In this document: one piece after another, positions 1 to 7,667 of the stretch | Position numbering within the stretch: position 1 is the stretch's first letter | Layout: every line of letters begins with the position of its first letter | Assembly: GCA_021648225.1 (NCBI GenBank) | Contig: JAKITE010000048.1 | Span: 1-18,516 of the forward strand | Direction: 5' to 3' | Length of the DNA stretch: 18,516 nucleotides | Source: Paracoccaceae bacterium | Lineage (GTDB): Bacteria > Pseudomonadota > Alphaproteobacteria > Rhodobacterales > Rhodobacteraceae | The notes under the pieces: model-generated | What the model was told of the DNA's origin: nothing | The model's input: only the letters and a program-made list of their open reading frames with translations | Databases searched by the model: none | Made by a program: the position numbers and the translations under genes

Positions 1-126
1 CGTGAAATGAAGCTTAAGCAACATTTTGAAAAGCCCTCCGTCAAGAAAGCCCGTGAAAAGGCCGAAGCCGTGCGGCGTTCGCGCAAATTAGCGCGTAAAA
101 AACTGCAACGCGAAGGGATGCTCTGA
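1..126 (+). CDS. rpsU: 30S ribosomal protein S21, C-terminal part
   Basis: The window opens inside this gene; 41 codons to a TGA stop are visible. The peptide is rich in Lys and Arg and ends KKLQREGML. The central stretch EKAEAVRRSRKLARKK is the conserved tail of alphaproteobacterial S21, a small protein of the 30S subunit involved in initiation of translation. The alphaproteobacterial protein is usually close to 70 residues, so roughly the first 40% lies outside the window. A strong intrinsic terminator follows about 50 bases after the stop, so the next gene is probably a separate unit. Identification is by recalled family sequence. Confidence 0.93.
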   Translation, partial: REMKLKQHFEKPSVKKAREKAEAVRRSRKLARKKLQREGML

Positions 127-175
127 ATTCGATTCAGGGCATTTTTTCAACATGTTGGACTATTAAGTAGTTAAA

Positions 176-209
176 AAACCCCCGGTGGCAACTTCGGGGG
201 TTTATTTTT
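176..209 (+). terminator. Intrinsic terminator after rpsU
   Basis: AAACCCCCG (176-184) pairs perfectly with CGGGGGTTT (195-203) around a 10-base loop, followed by TTTATTTTT. This is a classic rho-independent terminator placed between rpsU and the phosphatase gene that starts 15 bases later. Confidence 0.9.
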
Positions 210-223
210 AGATAAGGCTGAAA

Positions 224-970
224 ATGAGTAAAACCGACAATCACCGCATCTATGCCATTGGCGATATCCATGGATGTCTGGATCAACTGGTCGAGATGCA
301 AGAACGTATCGCGACTGACCTGCAAACCAACCCCCACGAAAAACCACTGGTGATTTATCTGGGCGATTACATGGATCGCGGCCCACAAAACCGCGCGGTG
401 CTGGAAAACCTGATAGCTGCCAAAACCGCTGACCTGCCGACGCGGTTTTTACTTGGCAATCATGACAAATTTGTATCGTTGTTTCTGGACGATCCCGGCA
501 GCATGCACGGGCGCAGTTTGCATTGGTTGCATCCCGGCACAGGCGGCGACAAAACCCTTGAATCTTACGGTGTGCTAAACGCGGTTGAGCAAAACGCCGA
601 AACCGCGCGCGATTTGTTTGCGGCGGCCATTCCTGATGAACACCGGTTGTTCCTGAATGAGTGCGAGCATTCCATCCATATCGGCGGTTATTTCTTTGCC
701 CATGCAGGGGTGCGGCCTGATGTGGCGCTGGAGGATCAGGCGTTTTATGATCTGATCTGGATACGCGAGCCGTTTTTATCCTCGGACCAGGATTTTGGCG
801 CCATTGTGGTGCATGGGCACAGCCCCGTTAAAAAGGTCCAGAACCTTGGCAACCGTATCGCGGTTGATACCGCAGCCGTGTTTGGCGGCGAGCTGTCTTG
901 TGTTATTCTGGAAGATGACAAACAATGGATTCTGGAACCGGATGGCCGTGTGGATTGTCCGGTTGTTTAA
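224..970 (+). CDS. PPP-family metallophosphatase (serine/threonine phosphatase-like)
   Basis: A 248-residue cytoplasmic protein with the full set of PPP metallophosphoesterase motifs in order: GDIHG (D14, H16), GDYMDRG (D48, D51, R52), GNHD (N79, H80), FAHAG (H160) and VHGHSP (H197, H199). These residues bind the two metal ions and the phosphate. The length and motifs fit the bacterial PrpA/ApaH-like group. Members hydrolyse phosphoproteins or dinucleoside polyphosphates, and the sequence alone does not decide between these. The start ATG follows a weak AAGGCTG ribosome site. The gene lies just after the rpsU terminator, and its stop overlaps by four bases the stop of the convergent lipoprotein gene, with no terminator between them. 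Confidence 0.88.
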   Translation: MSKTDNHRIYAIGDIHGCLDQLVEMQERIATDLQTNPHEKPLVIYLGDYMDRGPQNRAVLENLIAAKTADLPTRFLLGNHDKFVSLFLDDPGSMHGRSLHWLHPGTGGDKTLESYGVLNAVEQNAETARDLFAAAIPDEHRLFLNECEHSIHIGGYFFAHAGVRPDVALEDQAFYDLIWIREPFLSSDQDFGAIVVHGHSPVKKVQNLGNRIAVDTAAVFGGELSCVILEDDKQWILEPDGRVDCPVV

Positions 971-1548
971 TTGTAATTCTGGCCAATATCGTCTTCGCGG
1001 ATAATGGTTTCTTCAACACCTGGCAGCGCTCCGAACCTCCGCATTTGACGCCCGGGCAAAAAGGTTTTGCCAATGCTGGCAAACATGTCAAAATCGCTTA
1101 GGATATTTGTGGTTGCAACGGAACAGGTCAATTTTGGCACAGCACCTTCGGCCTGTGCGCGCACAATCAGCGCGTCGGCCAGCTCAAGGCTGATTTCCAG
1201 CCTCTGGACTTTGACATAATAACCAAACCGCGCGTGGTATGAATTGTAATAATCCACCAGACCGGGGGTCATGCCATACATCATATCGCCGGAACGCAAC
1301 ACGCGGCTATGGCGGAATGAACCGGCAGGGTCGTATAATACTTGTTGGGAACCATTGATCAGCAAAGCCGAATGTTCACCACCGCCGCTTTTGTCATTGA
1401 CCATGGTGATCAGCGAAATAAAGGGCGCATCTTCGGTAACAACCTGCATTGCTGCGATTTCTTCGGGGGGGAAAGTGCTGTTATTCACACAGGCACCCAA
1501 AAACAGGCTGGCACCAAGGCTGAATATTATAAATAATCTTTTAAACAT
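967..1548 (-). CDS. Lipoprotein, possibly permuted papain-like (NlpC/P60-related) fold
   Basis: A 193-residue protein beginning with a lipoprotein signal peptide: positive start (MFKRLF), hydrophobic core and lipobox LGAC with Cys20 as the lipid-attachment residue. It should therefore be anchored in the envelope. I do not recognise a named family with certainty. The body holds GEHSALLI (His59), LYDPAGSF, and TCSVATTNIL (Cys142). A His in an HxA/G-strand context followed much later by a Cys starting a helix (CSxxxxxxL) resembles circularly permuted NlpC/P60 papain-like enzymes, so amidase, peptidase or acyltransferase activity is an inference. GGAGC sits six bases before the ATG. It is convergent with the phosphatase gene, sharing four bases. 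Confidence 0.75.
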   Translation of the reverse strand: MFKRLFIIFSLGASLFLGACVNNSTFPPEEIAAMQVVTEDAPFISLITMVNDKSGGGEHSALLINGSQQVLYDPAGSFRHSRVLRSGDMMYGMTPGLVDYYNSYHARFGYYVKVQRLEISLELADALIVRAQAEGAVPKLTCSVATTNILSDFDMFASIGKTFLPGRQMRRFGALPGVEETIIREDDIGQNYN

Positions 1549-1595
1549 CGGTTGCTCCGAAAAAATTCAAGTCTAACAAATTTTGATCTATCAAC

Positions 1596-1627
1596 AACAA
1601 AAAGGCGGGGTCATAAAGACACCCGCC
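1596..1627 (-). terminator. Intrinsic terminator after the oxidase subunit IV gene
   Basis: On the minus strand GGCGGG-T-GTC pairs with GAC-CCCGCC around a five-base loop (1604-1627), with one bulged T, followed by TTTTTGTTG (1596-1603). It lies about 27 bases after the stop of the small oxidase gene and separates it from the lipoprotein gene. Confidence 0.8.
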
Positions 1628-1653
1628 GATCACGTTTTTGTTGATTTACCGGT

Positions 1654-1788
1654 TCAGGAATTAAAAACCGCCAGAAATATCAGCACTGCAATGGAAAACC
1701 CTGTCAGCCATTTAGCGCCGGTTAAAAACCCCGCATAGGTTTTTTCCTGGTCGTCTGTGTTCATTTCGCCGTGCTTGTAATCGCTCAT
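1654..1788 (-). CDS. aa3-type cytochrome c oxidase subunit IV
   Basis: A 44-residue membrane protein starting MSDYKHGEMN and ending FLAVFNS. The pattern is a short polar N-terminus with the MSDYKHGEM block, a QEKTYAGF segment and one C-terminal transmembrane helix. This matches the bacterial aa3-type cytochrome c oxidase subunit IV family, a small accessory subunit of the terminal oxidase found in alphaproteobacteria. An open frame continues 37 codons upstream, but the start at 1788 is preferred because GGGAG lies seven bases before it and the family begins exactly there. The other oxidase subunits are not in this window, so the gene stands alone here, as is usual for this family. It is followed by a terminator. 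Confidence 0.88.
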   Translation of the reverse strand: MSDYKHGEMNTDDQEKTYAGFLTGAKWLTGFSIAVLIFLAVFNS

Positions 1789-1864
1789 TTTAGTCTCCCG
1801 AATTATGTTTCCGATGCTTTTGCCAGAAAAGTGCCAATAAGAAAAGAATATAGTCACCCTGCGC

Positions 1865-1907
1865 GAAAAACACGCATCTATGATTTTTGAACAAACCATA
1901 GATGCGT
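1865..1907 (-). terminator. Terminator of the ABC importer operon
   Basis: ACGCATCTATG pairs perfectly with CATAGATGCGT (1872-1882 with 1897-1907), an 11-bp stem with a 14-base loop. On the minus strand GTTTTTC follows. It begins 11 bases after the permease stop. On the plus strand a TTTTT run also follows, so it could work in both directions. Confidence 0.85.
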
Positions 1908-1918
1908 TGGGTTTTTAA

Positions 1919-3760
1919 TCAGACCACGCTCAACTTGCCAACACCGGCACGGCGCGACATTAACCGCACAATGACACTGATAGTGATGATAAACATCACC
2001 AGCATCAGGGTTACAGCGGCGGAATGCTGGGCCATATCCTGCTCCTGATAACCGAATATCAAACCGGTCAACACATTATTACCCGGCGAGATCAGCAGGA
2101 TAATCAAGGATAATTCCCGCATGGCCGTGATAAAGGTCAGCAACATGCCCGCCACAAGGCCGCTCATGGAAAGCGGAATGATGATGCGGAACATGCGCCG
2201 GAACCAGCCAATGCCTTGCACCCGTGCGGTTTCCTCCAGTGATTGGTGGATCTGCAACATGGCAGCAATACCGGTGCGCGAGGTGAAGGGCAGGTTTTTG
2301 ATCACCGTAATCAGGATCAATATGGTAAACGTGCCATAAAGCGCCGGAATTGGCCCGATATTGGTGGAGAACATGCCGATATAGATCGCGCCCAAGGCAA
2401 TGGACGGGAAAATATAGGGGGCAAAGGCAATGGCCTCCAACCATCTGGACAGGCGCGCACCGCGCCCGCGCACCACCGCATAACCAACCAGCAATCCCAA
2501 GGCACCATTAAACAGCGCGGCAGCAAAACCCAGCTTGATAGAATTGCCAAGCGCGCCAAGGATACCCTTGTTGTGGATAACCCCCGGTTCGCCATAGGCC
2601 AGTTGCATATTGCCCTGTCCCGCCCAGAAATAGGTAGTCAGGTTAGACAGGCTGTAATTACCCGGAATCAAGGTCAGCGATTCCCATAACAGCAGAATCA
2701 GCGGCAAAGCCACGGTTATACACAGGAACAGGATCACAATGATGGTTACGGGCCAGCGCCATTTGCCAAGGTCGCTTTCATGTTTGCGAAAGCCCTTGCC
2801 GGTCATGGTCACATAGCTTTTCCGCACGCCGATGATGCGGCTGTTGATCCAGATAAACGAGACCGCCAGGACAATCAGCACCAGCGCCAGAATATAGGCA
2901 TCACCTTGGTTACGCGCGTTGATCGACGCATAAATCTGGGTGGAAAACGTAAAGAACCGCACCGGCATCCCCAGCAAGGCAGGGGTGCCGAATGTGCCCA
3001 GAATACGGATAAATGTCAGCACAATTGCCGAGCCTATTGCGGGCATCAACAAAGGCATGGTGATAACGCGAATACGTTTCCATTTGCCCATACCGCTGGT
3101 GGCGCCTGCTTCTTCCAGCTCACTATCTACTGTCGCCAGCGCGCCGGAAATCAGCAAATAGGCATAGGCGTAATAATGCATCGCCAAGGTAAATACGATG
3201 GGCAAATAGCCATAGGCCACCCAGTCGGGCACCTGCACGCCGGTCATATAGGTCAGCAGCCCCTCGGAACCGCCGATACGGTCATTTTTGAACAGGCTAA
3301 GCCATGCCAGCGCCATAACCCATGATGGCATCATATAGGGAAATACCAGCATCGCGCCAAAGGTGCCTTTGAAATGCACATTGGTTCGCACCATCAACCA
3401 CGCAAGGGCAAAACCTACGGTCAGGGCAATCGCGGTAACCGCAAAGCCCATTTTCAGGCTGTTCACCAGCGGTTTATAAAACAGGGCTTTGGATACGGGC
3501 TGGTTAAATACCCGATCCAGGTGGAACAGGGTAAACGAGCCGACCTTGCCGTCGGGCCGATAGGCCAGATCATAGCTTTGAAAGGTAAAGGCCTCTTTGA
3601 TGATCTGCAACAGGGGCACCATCACCACAAAGCTTAAAAATCCGAGCGCAAGCACCCCGATAACCAATTCGGGCCGGTTTTTCAGCCGGTAAGACTGATA
3701 GGAAAAGTTGCGCCATGACCAAAAGGCCGGCCGGTTGCGGGTTCGGGAAACGGAATCCAT
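1919..3760 (-). CDS. ABC importer permease, fused double-domain (FbpB/SfuB type)
   Basis: A 613-residue inner-membrane protein made of two homologous permease halves, as in Fe(III) importers of the FbpB/SfuB type. Each half has about six hydrophobic segments and an EAA coupling loop that contacts the ATPase: EEAGATSGMGKWKRIRVITM in the first half and EETARVQGIGWFRRMFRIII in the second. The frame is open for another 24 codons upstream, but the start at 3760 (MDSVSRTRNR) is preferred because it falls four bases after the ATPase stop, whereas the longer version would overlap the ATPase gene by 68 bases. It is the last gene of the operon and is followed by a strong hairpin terminator. The substrate is set by the binding protein and is uncertain. 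Confidence 0.9.
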   Translation of the reverse strand: MDSVSRTRNRPAFWSWRNFSYQSYRLKNRPELVIGVLALGFLSFVVMVPLLQIIKEAFTFQSYDLAYRPDGKVGSFTLFHLDRVFNQPVSKALFYKPLVNSLKMGFAVTAIALTVGFALAWLMVRTNVHFKGTFGAMLVFPYMMPSWVMALAWLSLFKNDRIGGSEGLLTYMTGVQVPDWVAYGYLPIVFTLAMHYYAYAYLLISGALATVDSELEEAGATSGMGKWKRIRVITMPLLMPAIGSAIVLTFIRILGTFGTPALLGMPVRFFTFSTQIYASINARNQGDAYILALVLIVLAVSFIWINSRIIGVRKSYVTMTGKGFRKHESDLGKWRWPVTIIVILFLCITVALPLILLLWESLTLIPGNYSLSNLTTYFWAGQGNMQLAYGEPGVIHNKGILGALGNSIKLGFAAALFNGALGLLVGYAVVRGRGARLSRWLEAIAFAPYIFPSIALGAIYIGMFSTNIGPIPALYGTFTILILITVIKNLPFTSRTGIAAMLQIHQSLEETARVQGIGWFRRMFRIIIPLSMSGLVAGMLLTFITAMRELSLIILLISPGNNVLTGLIFGYQEQDMAQHSAAVTLMLVMFIITISVIVRLMSRRAGVGKLSVV

Positions 3761-3764
3761 GATT

Positions 3765-4856
3765 CTAGACCGCCGCTTCGCGCAGGTTATCCTGCGTTTC
3801 AGGATCAAAATAACTGATTGTATCAGGGACAAAACTGATCCAGAGCGGGCTGCCCTCGGGCAGGGTGATAAACCCCGGTTGCAGCAGGGTCAGGGTTACA
3901 TCTCCGGTTTTTACCTGCAAAATTGTATCCGCACCGGTGGGCTGCAAAATTTCGGTGTTAACCTTTTGCCAGCCGGGTTTTTCGGCTTCGGAGACCAGAA
4001 CTTTTTCCGGCCGGATGGCCGCAATCAGCTTGCCGCCACGATCGACCAGATTTTCGGGCAAAGGAATGGAGATATCCCCGCAATCCAGTGCGCCATTGGC
4101 AATGGTGCCATGAAACAGGTTGATGCCCGGATCACCGATAAATTCGGCCACAAAGATATTGGCCGGATGGTGGTAAATTTCAAATGGGGTGCCTTCTTGC
4201 ATAATTTCACCCTTATTCATGATAATCACACGATCCGACAGGGTTAATGCCTCGATCTGGTCATGGGTCACATAAACGGTGGTGGCCTCCAGATCACGGT
4301 GCAGACGTTTCAGGCTGGCACGCATTTCGGTGCGCAATTTGGCATCAAGGTTGGAAAGCGGTTCATCCATCAGCAAAATAGTTGGCCGGAGCGCAATCAA
4401 CCGTGCCACCGCGACGCGCTGTTGTTGCCCACCCGATAGTTCCGACGGGTAACGCTCGGCATATCCGGTCAATTGGACCAGATCGAGCGCATTTTCCAGC
4501 CGCGCTGCAATTTCGGTTTTTGACAGCTTTTTCTCTTTTAGTGCCAAGGTGATATTTTTGGCCACGGTCATATGCGGCCACAGGGCATAGCTTTGGAAAA
4601 TCAAGCCCAATCCGCGGGCTTCGGGGGGGATAACCACCCCGTCGCTGCGCGAAAATACCATACGATCGCCAAGCTGGATACTGCCCTCGTCGGGTTCTTC
4701 CAGCCCCGCGATCATACGTAATGTTGTGGTCTTTCCGCAGCCCGAAGGGCCGAGGATTGTCAGGAATTCACCTGACTGGACGGTGAGGTCGAGGTTTTTC
4801 ACCACGACCTCTTTACCATAGGACTTTACGATCCCATCAAGACGTATTTGTCCCAT
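3765..4856 (-). CDS. ABC importer ATP-binding protein (FbpC/PotA type)
   Basis: A 363-residue ATPase that powers the importer. It shows Walker A GPSGCGKT (36-43), Q-loop FQSYALWPHMTV (Q88), signature LSGGQQQR (140-147), Walker B ILLMDE (160-165), D-loop SNLD and switch His198 in YVTHDQ. The last 120 residues form a TOBE-type regulatory region, as in FbpC, PotA and MalK-like proteins. AAGGAAA lies a few bases before the ATG. The gene is 11 bases after the binding-protein stop and four bases before the permease start, so the three genes are one transcript. The middle place for the ATPase differs from the common binding protein-permease-ATPase order of fbpABC loci. Confidence 0.93.
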   Translation of the reverse strand: MGQIRLDGIVKSYGKEVVVKNLDLTVQSGEFLTILGPSGCGKTTTLRMIAGLEEPDEGSIQLGDRMVFSRSDGVVIPPEARGLGLIFQSYALWPHMTVAKNITLALKEKKLSKTEIAARLENALDLVQLTGYAERYPSELSGGQQQRVAVARLIALRPTILLMDEPLSNLDAKLRTEMRASLKRLHRDLEATTVYVTHDQIEALTLSDRVIIMNKGEIMQEGTPFEIYHHPANIFVAEFIGDPGINLFHGTIANGALDCGDISIPLPENLVDRGGKLIAAIRPEKVLVSEAEKPGWQKVNTEILQPTGADTILQVKTGDVTLTLLQPGFITLPEGSPLWISFVPDTISYFDPETQDNLREAAV

Positions 4857-4867
4857 AGTATTTCCTT

Positions 4868-6121
4868 TTATTGGCTAGAGTGAATCATCCAGAAGTCACG
4901 CAGTTGCGGGCCTTGTTCCCACATGAATTCAGCTGAAATATCCCAACCGACCATATCATCCCAGACCTCGCCACCTTGGGGCAGCGGCACATCGCTACGC
5001 GGGCTAACGGAACCGGCATCGTGATAAGGCGCAAGCCCTTGCAGCATATCAAAGCTGTCACCCTCGATATACGGCTTTACCAGCTCGGTTTCGAGGTTCA
5101 TTTCAGGGTTACCCAGCAGATAGGCGATAAGCACCTTGGCCGCATTCGGGTTTGGCGCATTGGCAGCAATGGCCATATAGGTCGGGTAAACCATGCGGGC
5201 AACCGGATCCAGATCAACCATCATGGCATTGACATTGCCTTTGTCATCGTTGCGCGAAATATAGGTCATATTGGTCATGGCGATCATCGCATCATCCTGC
5301 CCCGCAGCACCGGCAGCATCGGCCAGTTTGGAACCTGATTTGAAGATCACGATATCGTTTTCCAGCATACGGCGGACAAATTCATAGCCCGCATCCGGCA
5401 CACCATCGCCAAGCACAATTTCTTCGCCGGTCAGGCGCTGATAGGCAGCAGCCATTTCATCAGGGTTTTGCACAAGTGCGGCAAGCCCCATCAGTGACGA
5501 ACCCGAACCCATCGGGTCTTTGATGCCCACACGACCACGGAAACGCTCCTCGGTCAGCTCCCAAACATTGCTGATCGGCGCACCGTCGGGATTTGCATCC
5601 GTATTGTAAAAGAACACGATGGCTTCGTTCACGCGAATAAGCAGCGGATCACGGTTTTCTTCGGGAATGCGGTCAACAAAATGGGCCGGCACATAGTTGA
5701 ATATCCGGTTATTGCCCAGCAATTCATAGATCACCTGACCGGAATTACCGGTGGTGATAACGTCCACATTAAAAATACCGGCTTCTTGCTCGCGGATGGC
5801 TTTTTCAATGGTTTTGACCGAACCCAGATCAAATAATGTCAGGGTGATTCCGGGGTAAAGCGCTTGAAAATGGTCAACCAGTTTGGCAATTCGGCCCGAG
5901 GATGAATAGATTACGACTTCACCTTCTTCGGTTGCGGCGGCCACGATGTCATCCCAGTTTTCTTCCTCGACCACATTGGGGCCAAGCGAATTTTCCAGTA
6001 GCCATGCTTCGAGTTCGGCAGATATGTCCTGCGCAGATGAAAACGTCGCTACGGACGAAAACATCGCCGCAGCGGCGGTGCCCGTAACAAGCTGCAAGAA
6101 TCTTGAACGTGTTAGTTTCAT
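4868..6121 (-). CDS. ABC importer periplasmic substrate-binding protein
   Basis: A 417-residue exported protein. The first 30 residues are a signal peptide (TRSRFLQL, then an Ala-rich core ending FSSA before QD). The TRSRFLQ block resembles but does not match the twin-arginine motif, so Sec export is more likely. The mature part contains EGEVVIYSSSGRIAKLV and later VDVITTGN and FFYNTDANP, typical of Fe(III), phosphonate and polyamine binding proteins (bacterial extracellular solute-binding family 1/6). The adjacent Tyr-Tyr pair that binds iron in FbpA is not seen, so the ligand is open. GGGAGA stands nine bases before the ATG. It is the first and presumably most expressed gene of the operon, with its own strong promoter. 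Confidence 0.88.
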   Translation of the reverse strand: MKLTRSRFLQLVTGTAAAAMFSSVATFSSAQDISAELEAWLLENSLGPNVVEEENWDDIVAAATEEGEVVIYSSSGRIAKLVDHFQALYPGITLTLFDLGSVKTIEKAIREQEAGIFNVDVITTGNSGQVIYELLGNNRIFNYVPAHFVDRIPEENRDPLLIRVNEAIVFFYNTDANPDGAPISNVWELTEERFRGRVGIKDPMGSGSSLMGLAALVQNPDEMAAAYQRLTGEEIVLGDGVPDAGYEFVRRMLENDIVIFKSGSKLADAAGAAGQDDAMIAMTNMTYISRNDDKGNVNAMMVDLDPVARMVYPTYMAIAANAPNPNAAKVLIAYLLGNPEMNLETELVKPYIEGDSFDMLQGLAPYHDAGSVSPRSDVPLPQGGEVWDDMVGWDISAEFMWEQGPQLRDFWMIHSSQ

Positions 6122-6169
6122 TGGTATTCTCCCTAAAGGTTAGCGTGTTTTTTTATTTTATTACGGTAT

Positions 6170-6198
6170 ATTACAGTTTTGTGACAGCGGGATGTCAA
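6170..6198 (-). promoter_or_regulatory. Sigma-70-like promoter of the ABC importer operon
   Basis: On the minus strand TTGACA (6193-6198) is followed after exactly 17 bases by TGTAAT (6170-6175), which differs from TATAAT at one position. The -10 box is about 50 bases upstream of the binding-protein start, leaving a short leader. This is the best promoter match I found in the window. Confidence 0.7.
6182..6197. promoter_or_regulatory. Candidate operator palindrome over the -35 box
   Basis: TGACA (6182-6186), six bases, then TGTCA (6193-6197): a perfect five-base inverted repeat covering the -35 box and spacer of the importer promoter. Its place would suit a repressor. The half-sites recall TGA/TCA-type boxes such as those of RirA or of FNR/CRP-like regulators, but the spacing does not exactly fit the iron box (TGA-N9-TCA). 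Confidence 0.4.
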
Positions 6199-6327
6199 GG
6201 GCCTTATTGACCCTAACCGCGCTAAAACACATAAATTTCTGTGAAAGGGCTGTTTGAGGGCGACCGGCCTCTAAAAATTTCCTGCATTTTGAAATAGATT
6301 CAGGTGGCTTGGGTCAAGGCCCCAATA

Positions 6328-6975
6328 CTAACTGCTCGGCTTGACAAATTCTCGCAGTAATTTGGCCCGGATTACCCGTGGATAATCGCTATACCCGCGC
6401 GAGGTCATCACAAAGCCGCCGCGTGTGACCACAAAGCGTTCAAAAAACGTGGTAATGGCCGCGCCGACCCGGTCAATGGCCAGCCCGTTGATTTCAATTC
6501 CGGCATTCTGGGCAATCAGCCGCTGGCCAGAGGTATCAAGCCCGGAATTTGACGCGCCATCGCCCGAAATATCAATGACGCGACGTTTACAATCGCGCAC
6601 CGCGTCAAATTGTGCGGCTGAAAAAGTGATGGCGTTGCCAATGGCAGTTTGGCCTTCGTCCCATTTCCGGTCCATATTTTGCACTCGCTGGGCAAAATCC
6701 CTGATTTCAGCCGGTGATAACATGCGCCGCCAAGAGATCGACAATTCCTGTTCGTTATACCCCGACCATTGCACCACCGCCAAGGCGATCTGGTCGGTTA
6801 GCAACACGTTTTGCACCTCGGGTTGCATCAATGCTTCGGCCAAACCATCGACCTGAAACCGGTATTCGCCGCCGCTTATGCTGCTGGAAACATCAATCGC
6901 CAATACCAGCGCCAATTCACAGGCCACCACCGGAGCCGAGAAAAAGGTAAAACAGGCACTCAGCGTTTTCAGCAT
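6328..6975 (-). CDS. DUF1194 family exported von Willebrand A-like protein (second copy)
   Basis: A 215-residue protein with a hydrophobic signal segment ending near ACE (residue 20) and a von Willebrand factor A-like domain. The metal-site motif DVSSS (D28, S30, S32) is followed by LAEAL, an alternating strand region ending VVQWSG, then DEGQTAIGNAI (MIDAS Thr) and IDISGDGASNSG. This is the DUF1194 pattern; the biochemical role of the family is unknown to me. It is probably secreted or periplasmic and may bind a protein partner through a bound metal. Its ATG overlaps the previous stop (TAATG), so translation is coupled. GGAA precedes the start. No clear terminator follows in the 206 bases up to the importer gene. 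Confidence 0.85.
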   Translation of the reverse strand: MLKTLSACFTFFSAPVVACELALVLAIDVSSSISGGEYRFQVDGLAEALMQPEVQNVLLTDQIALAVVQWSGYNEQELSISWRRMLSPAEIRDFAQRVQNMDRKWDEGQTAIGNAITFSAAQFDAVRDCKRRVIDISGDGASNSGLDTSGQRLIAQNAGIEINGLAIDRVGAAITTFFERFVVTRGGFVMTSRGYSDYPRVIRAKLLREFVKPSS

Positions 6976-7667
6976 TATTCCAGCTCCAACCGGCTAACGG
7001 CAATCACGGTCAATTCCCGCAGTAATTTACGTTTCATGGCGCGGGCATAATCATCATAACCATTGGCGATTTCAACAAAGGACCCGAACCCATAGATGAC
7101 CTCTTGCTGAAAATAGCCGACAAGCGCGTCGGCGTCTACCCCGCTGATCACCAAGCCATTCACAACTATGTTGGTGAAATCATGATTCAGAATGGCCTGT
7201 TTGGGTCGATAACCGTCATTATTCACCCCGTCACCGGAAATATCCAGTGTTTGGCGGTCACAATCCGGGTTTGCCGCCAGTTGAACTGCGCCAAACCCCA
7301 TCGCATAGCCCAGCGCAGTTGGCTGGCCGCCAAAGCTGCGATTATGGCCGCGCAAAGTGGCGATCACCTGATCAACGCGGGTATTATCGGTGATTTCCAG
7401 CCAAGGCTGGATAATGGATTGCTGGTTTTTGCCGCCCCACTCATAAACCAAAAGCGCAACATGGCCTTTGGTGGTGCCGGTCAGGGCGCGGCGCACCTGT
7501 AGGTCATCCAATGCTTGTGCCAACCCGTCGATCTGGGCCGCATATTCACCTGCATCCACCGAGGAAGAAACATCCAGCCCCAACGCCAGCGCCTGTCGGC
7601 ACATACCATAGGAAGGACCGGAAATAACCATAGCCAGCGCTAAAGCTGCAAGCGGGATTTTCACCAT
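6975..7667 (-). CDS. DUF1194 family exported von Willebrand A-like protein (first copy)
   Basis: A 230-residue paralogue of the next gene. It has a signal peptide (MVKIPLAALALAMVISG, cleavage near SYGM), then ALGLDVSSSVDAGEY carrying the DxSxS metal motif (D32, S34, S36), VALLVYEWGG, GGQPTALGYAMG and LDISGDGVNNDG. An upstream ATG would add nine polar residues (MGQHGKHRN). The inner start at 7667 is preferred because it puts the signal peptide at the N-terminus and overlaps the glyoxalase stop by seven bases, which suggests coupling. Two neighbouring, clearly diverged copies point to an old duplication and possibly a heteromeric pair. Function is not established. Confidence 0.85.
   Translation of the reverse strand: MVKIPLAALALAMVISGPSYGMCRQALALGLDVSSSVDAGEYAAQIDGLAQALDDLQVRRALTGTTKGHVALLVYEWGGKNQQSIIQPWLEITDNTRVDQVIATLRGHNRSFGGQPTALGYAMGFGAVQLAANPDCDRQTLDISGDGVNNDGYRPKQAILNHDFTNIVVNGLVISGVDADALVGYFQQEVIYGFGSFVEIANGYDDYARAMKRKLLRELTVIAVSRLELE

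Noticed and set aside
2780..4247. Long plus-strand open frames opposite the permease and ATPase
   Set aside because: They lie wholly antisense to genes with clear domains, have His/Gln/Arg-rich sequences typical of shadow frames and no recognisable motifs.
6257..6317. Terminator after the second DUF1194 gene
   Set aside because: The only stems (GAGG/CCTC and TTGGG/CCCAA) are four to five bases with no T-run in the right place.
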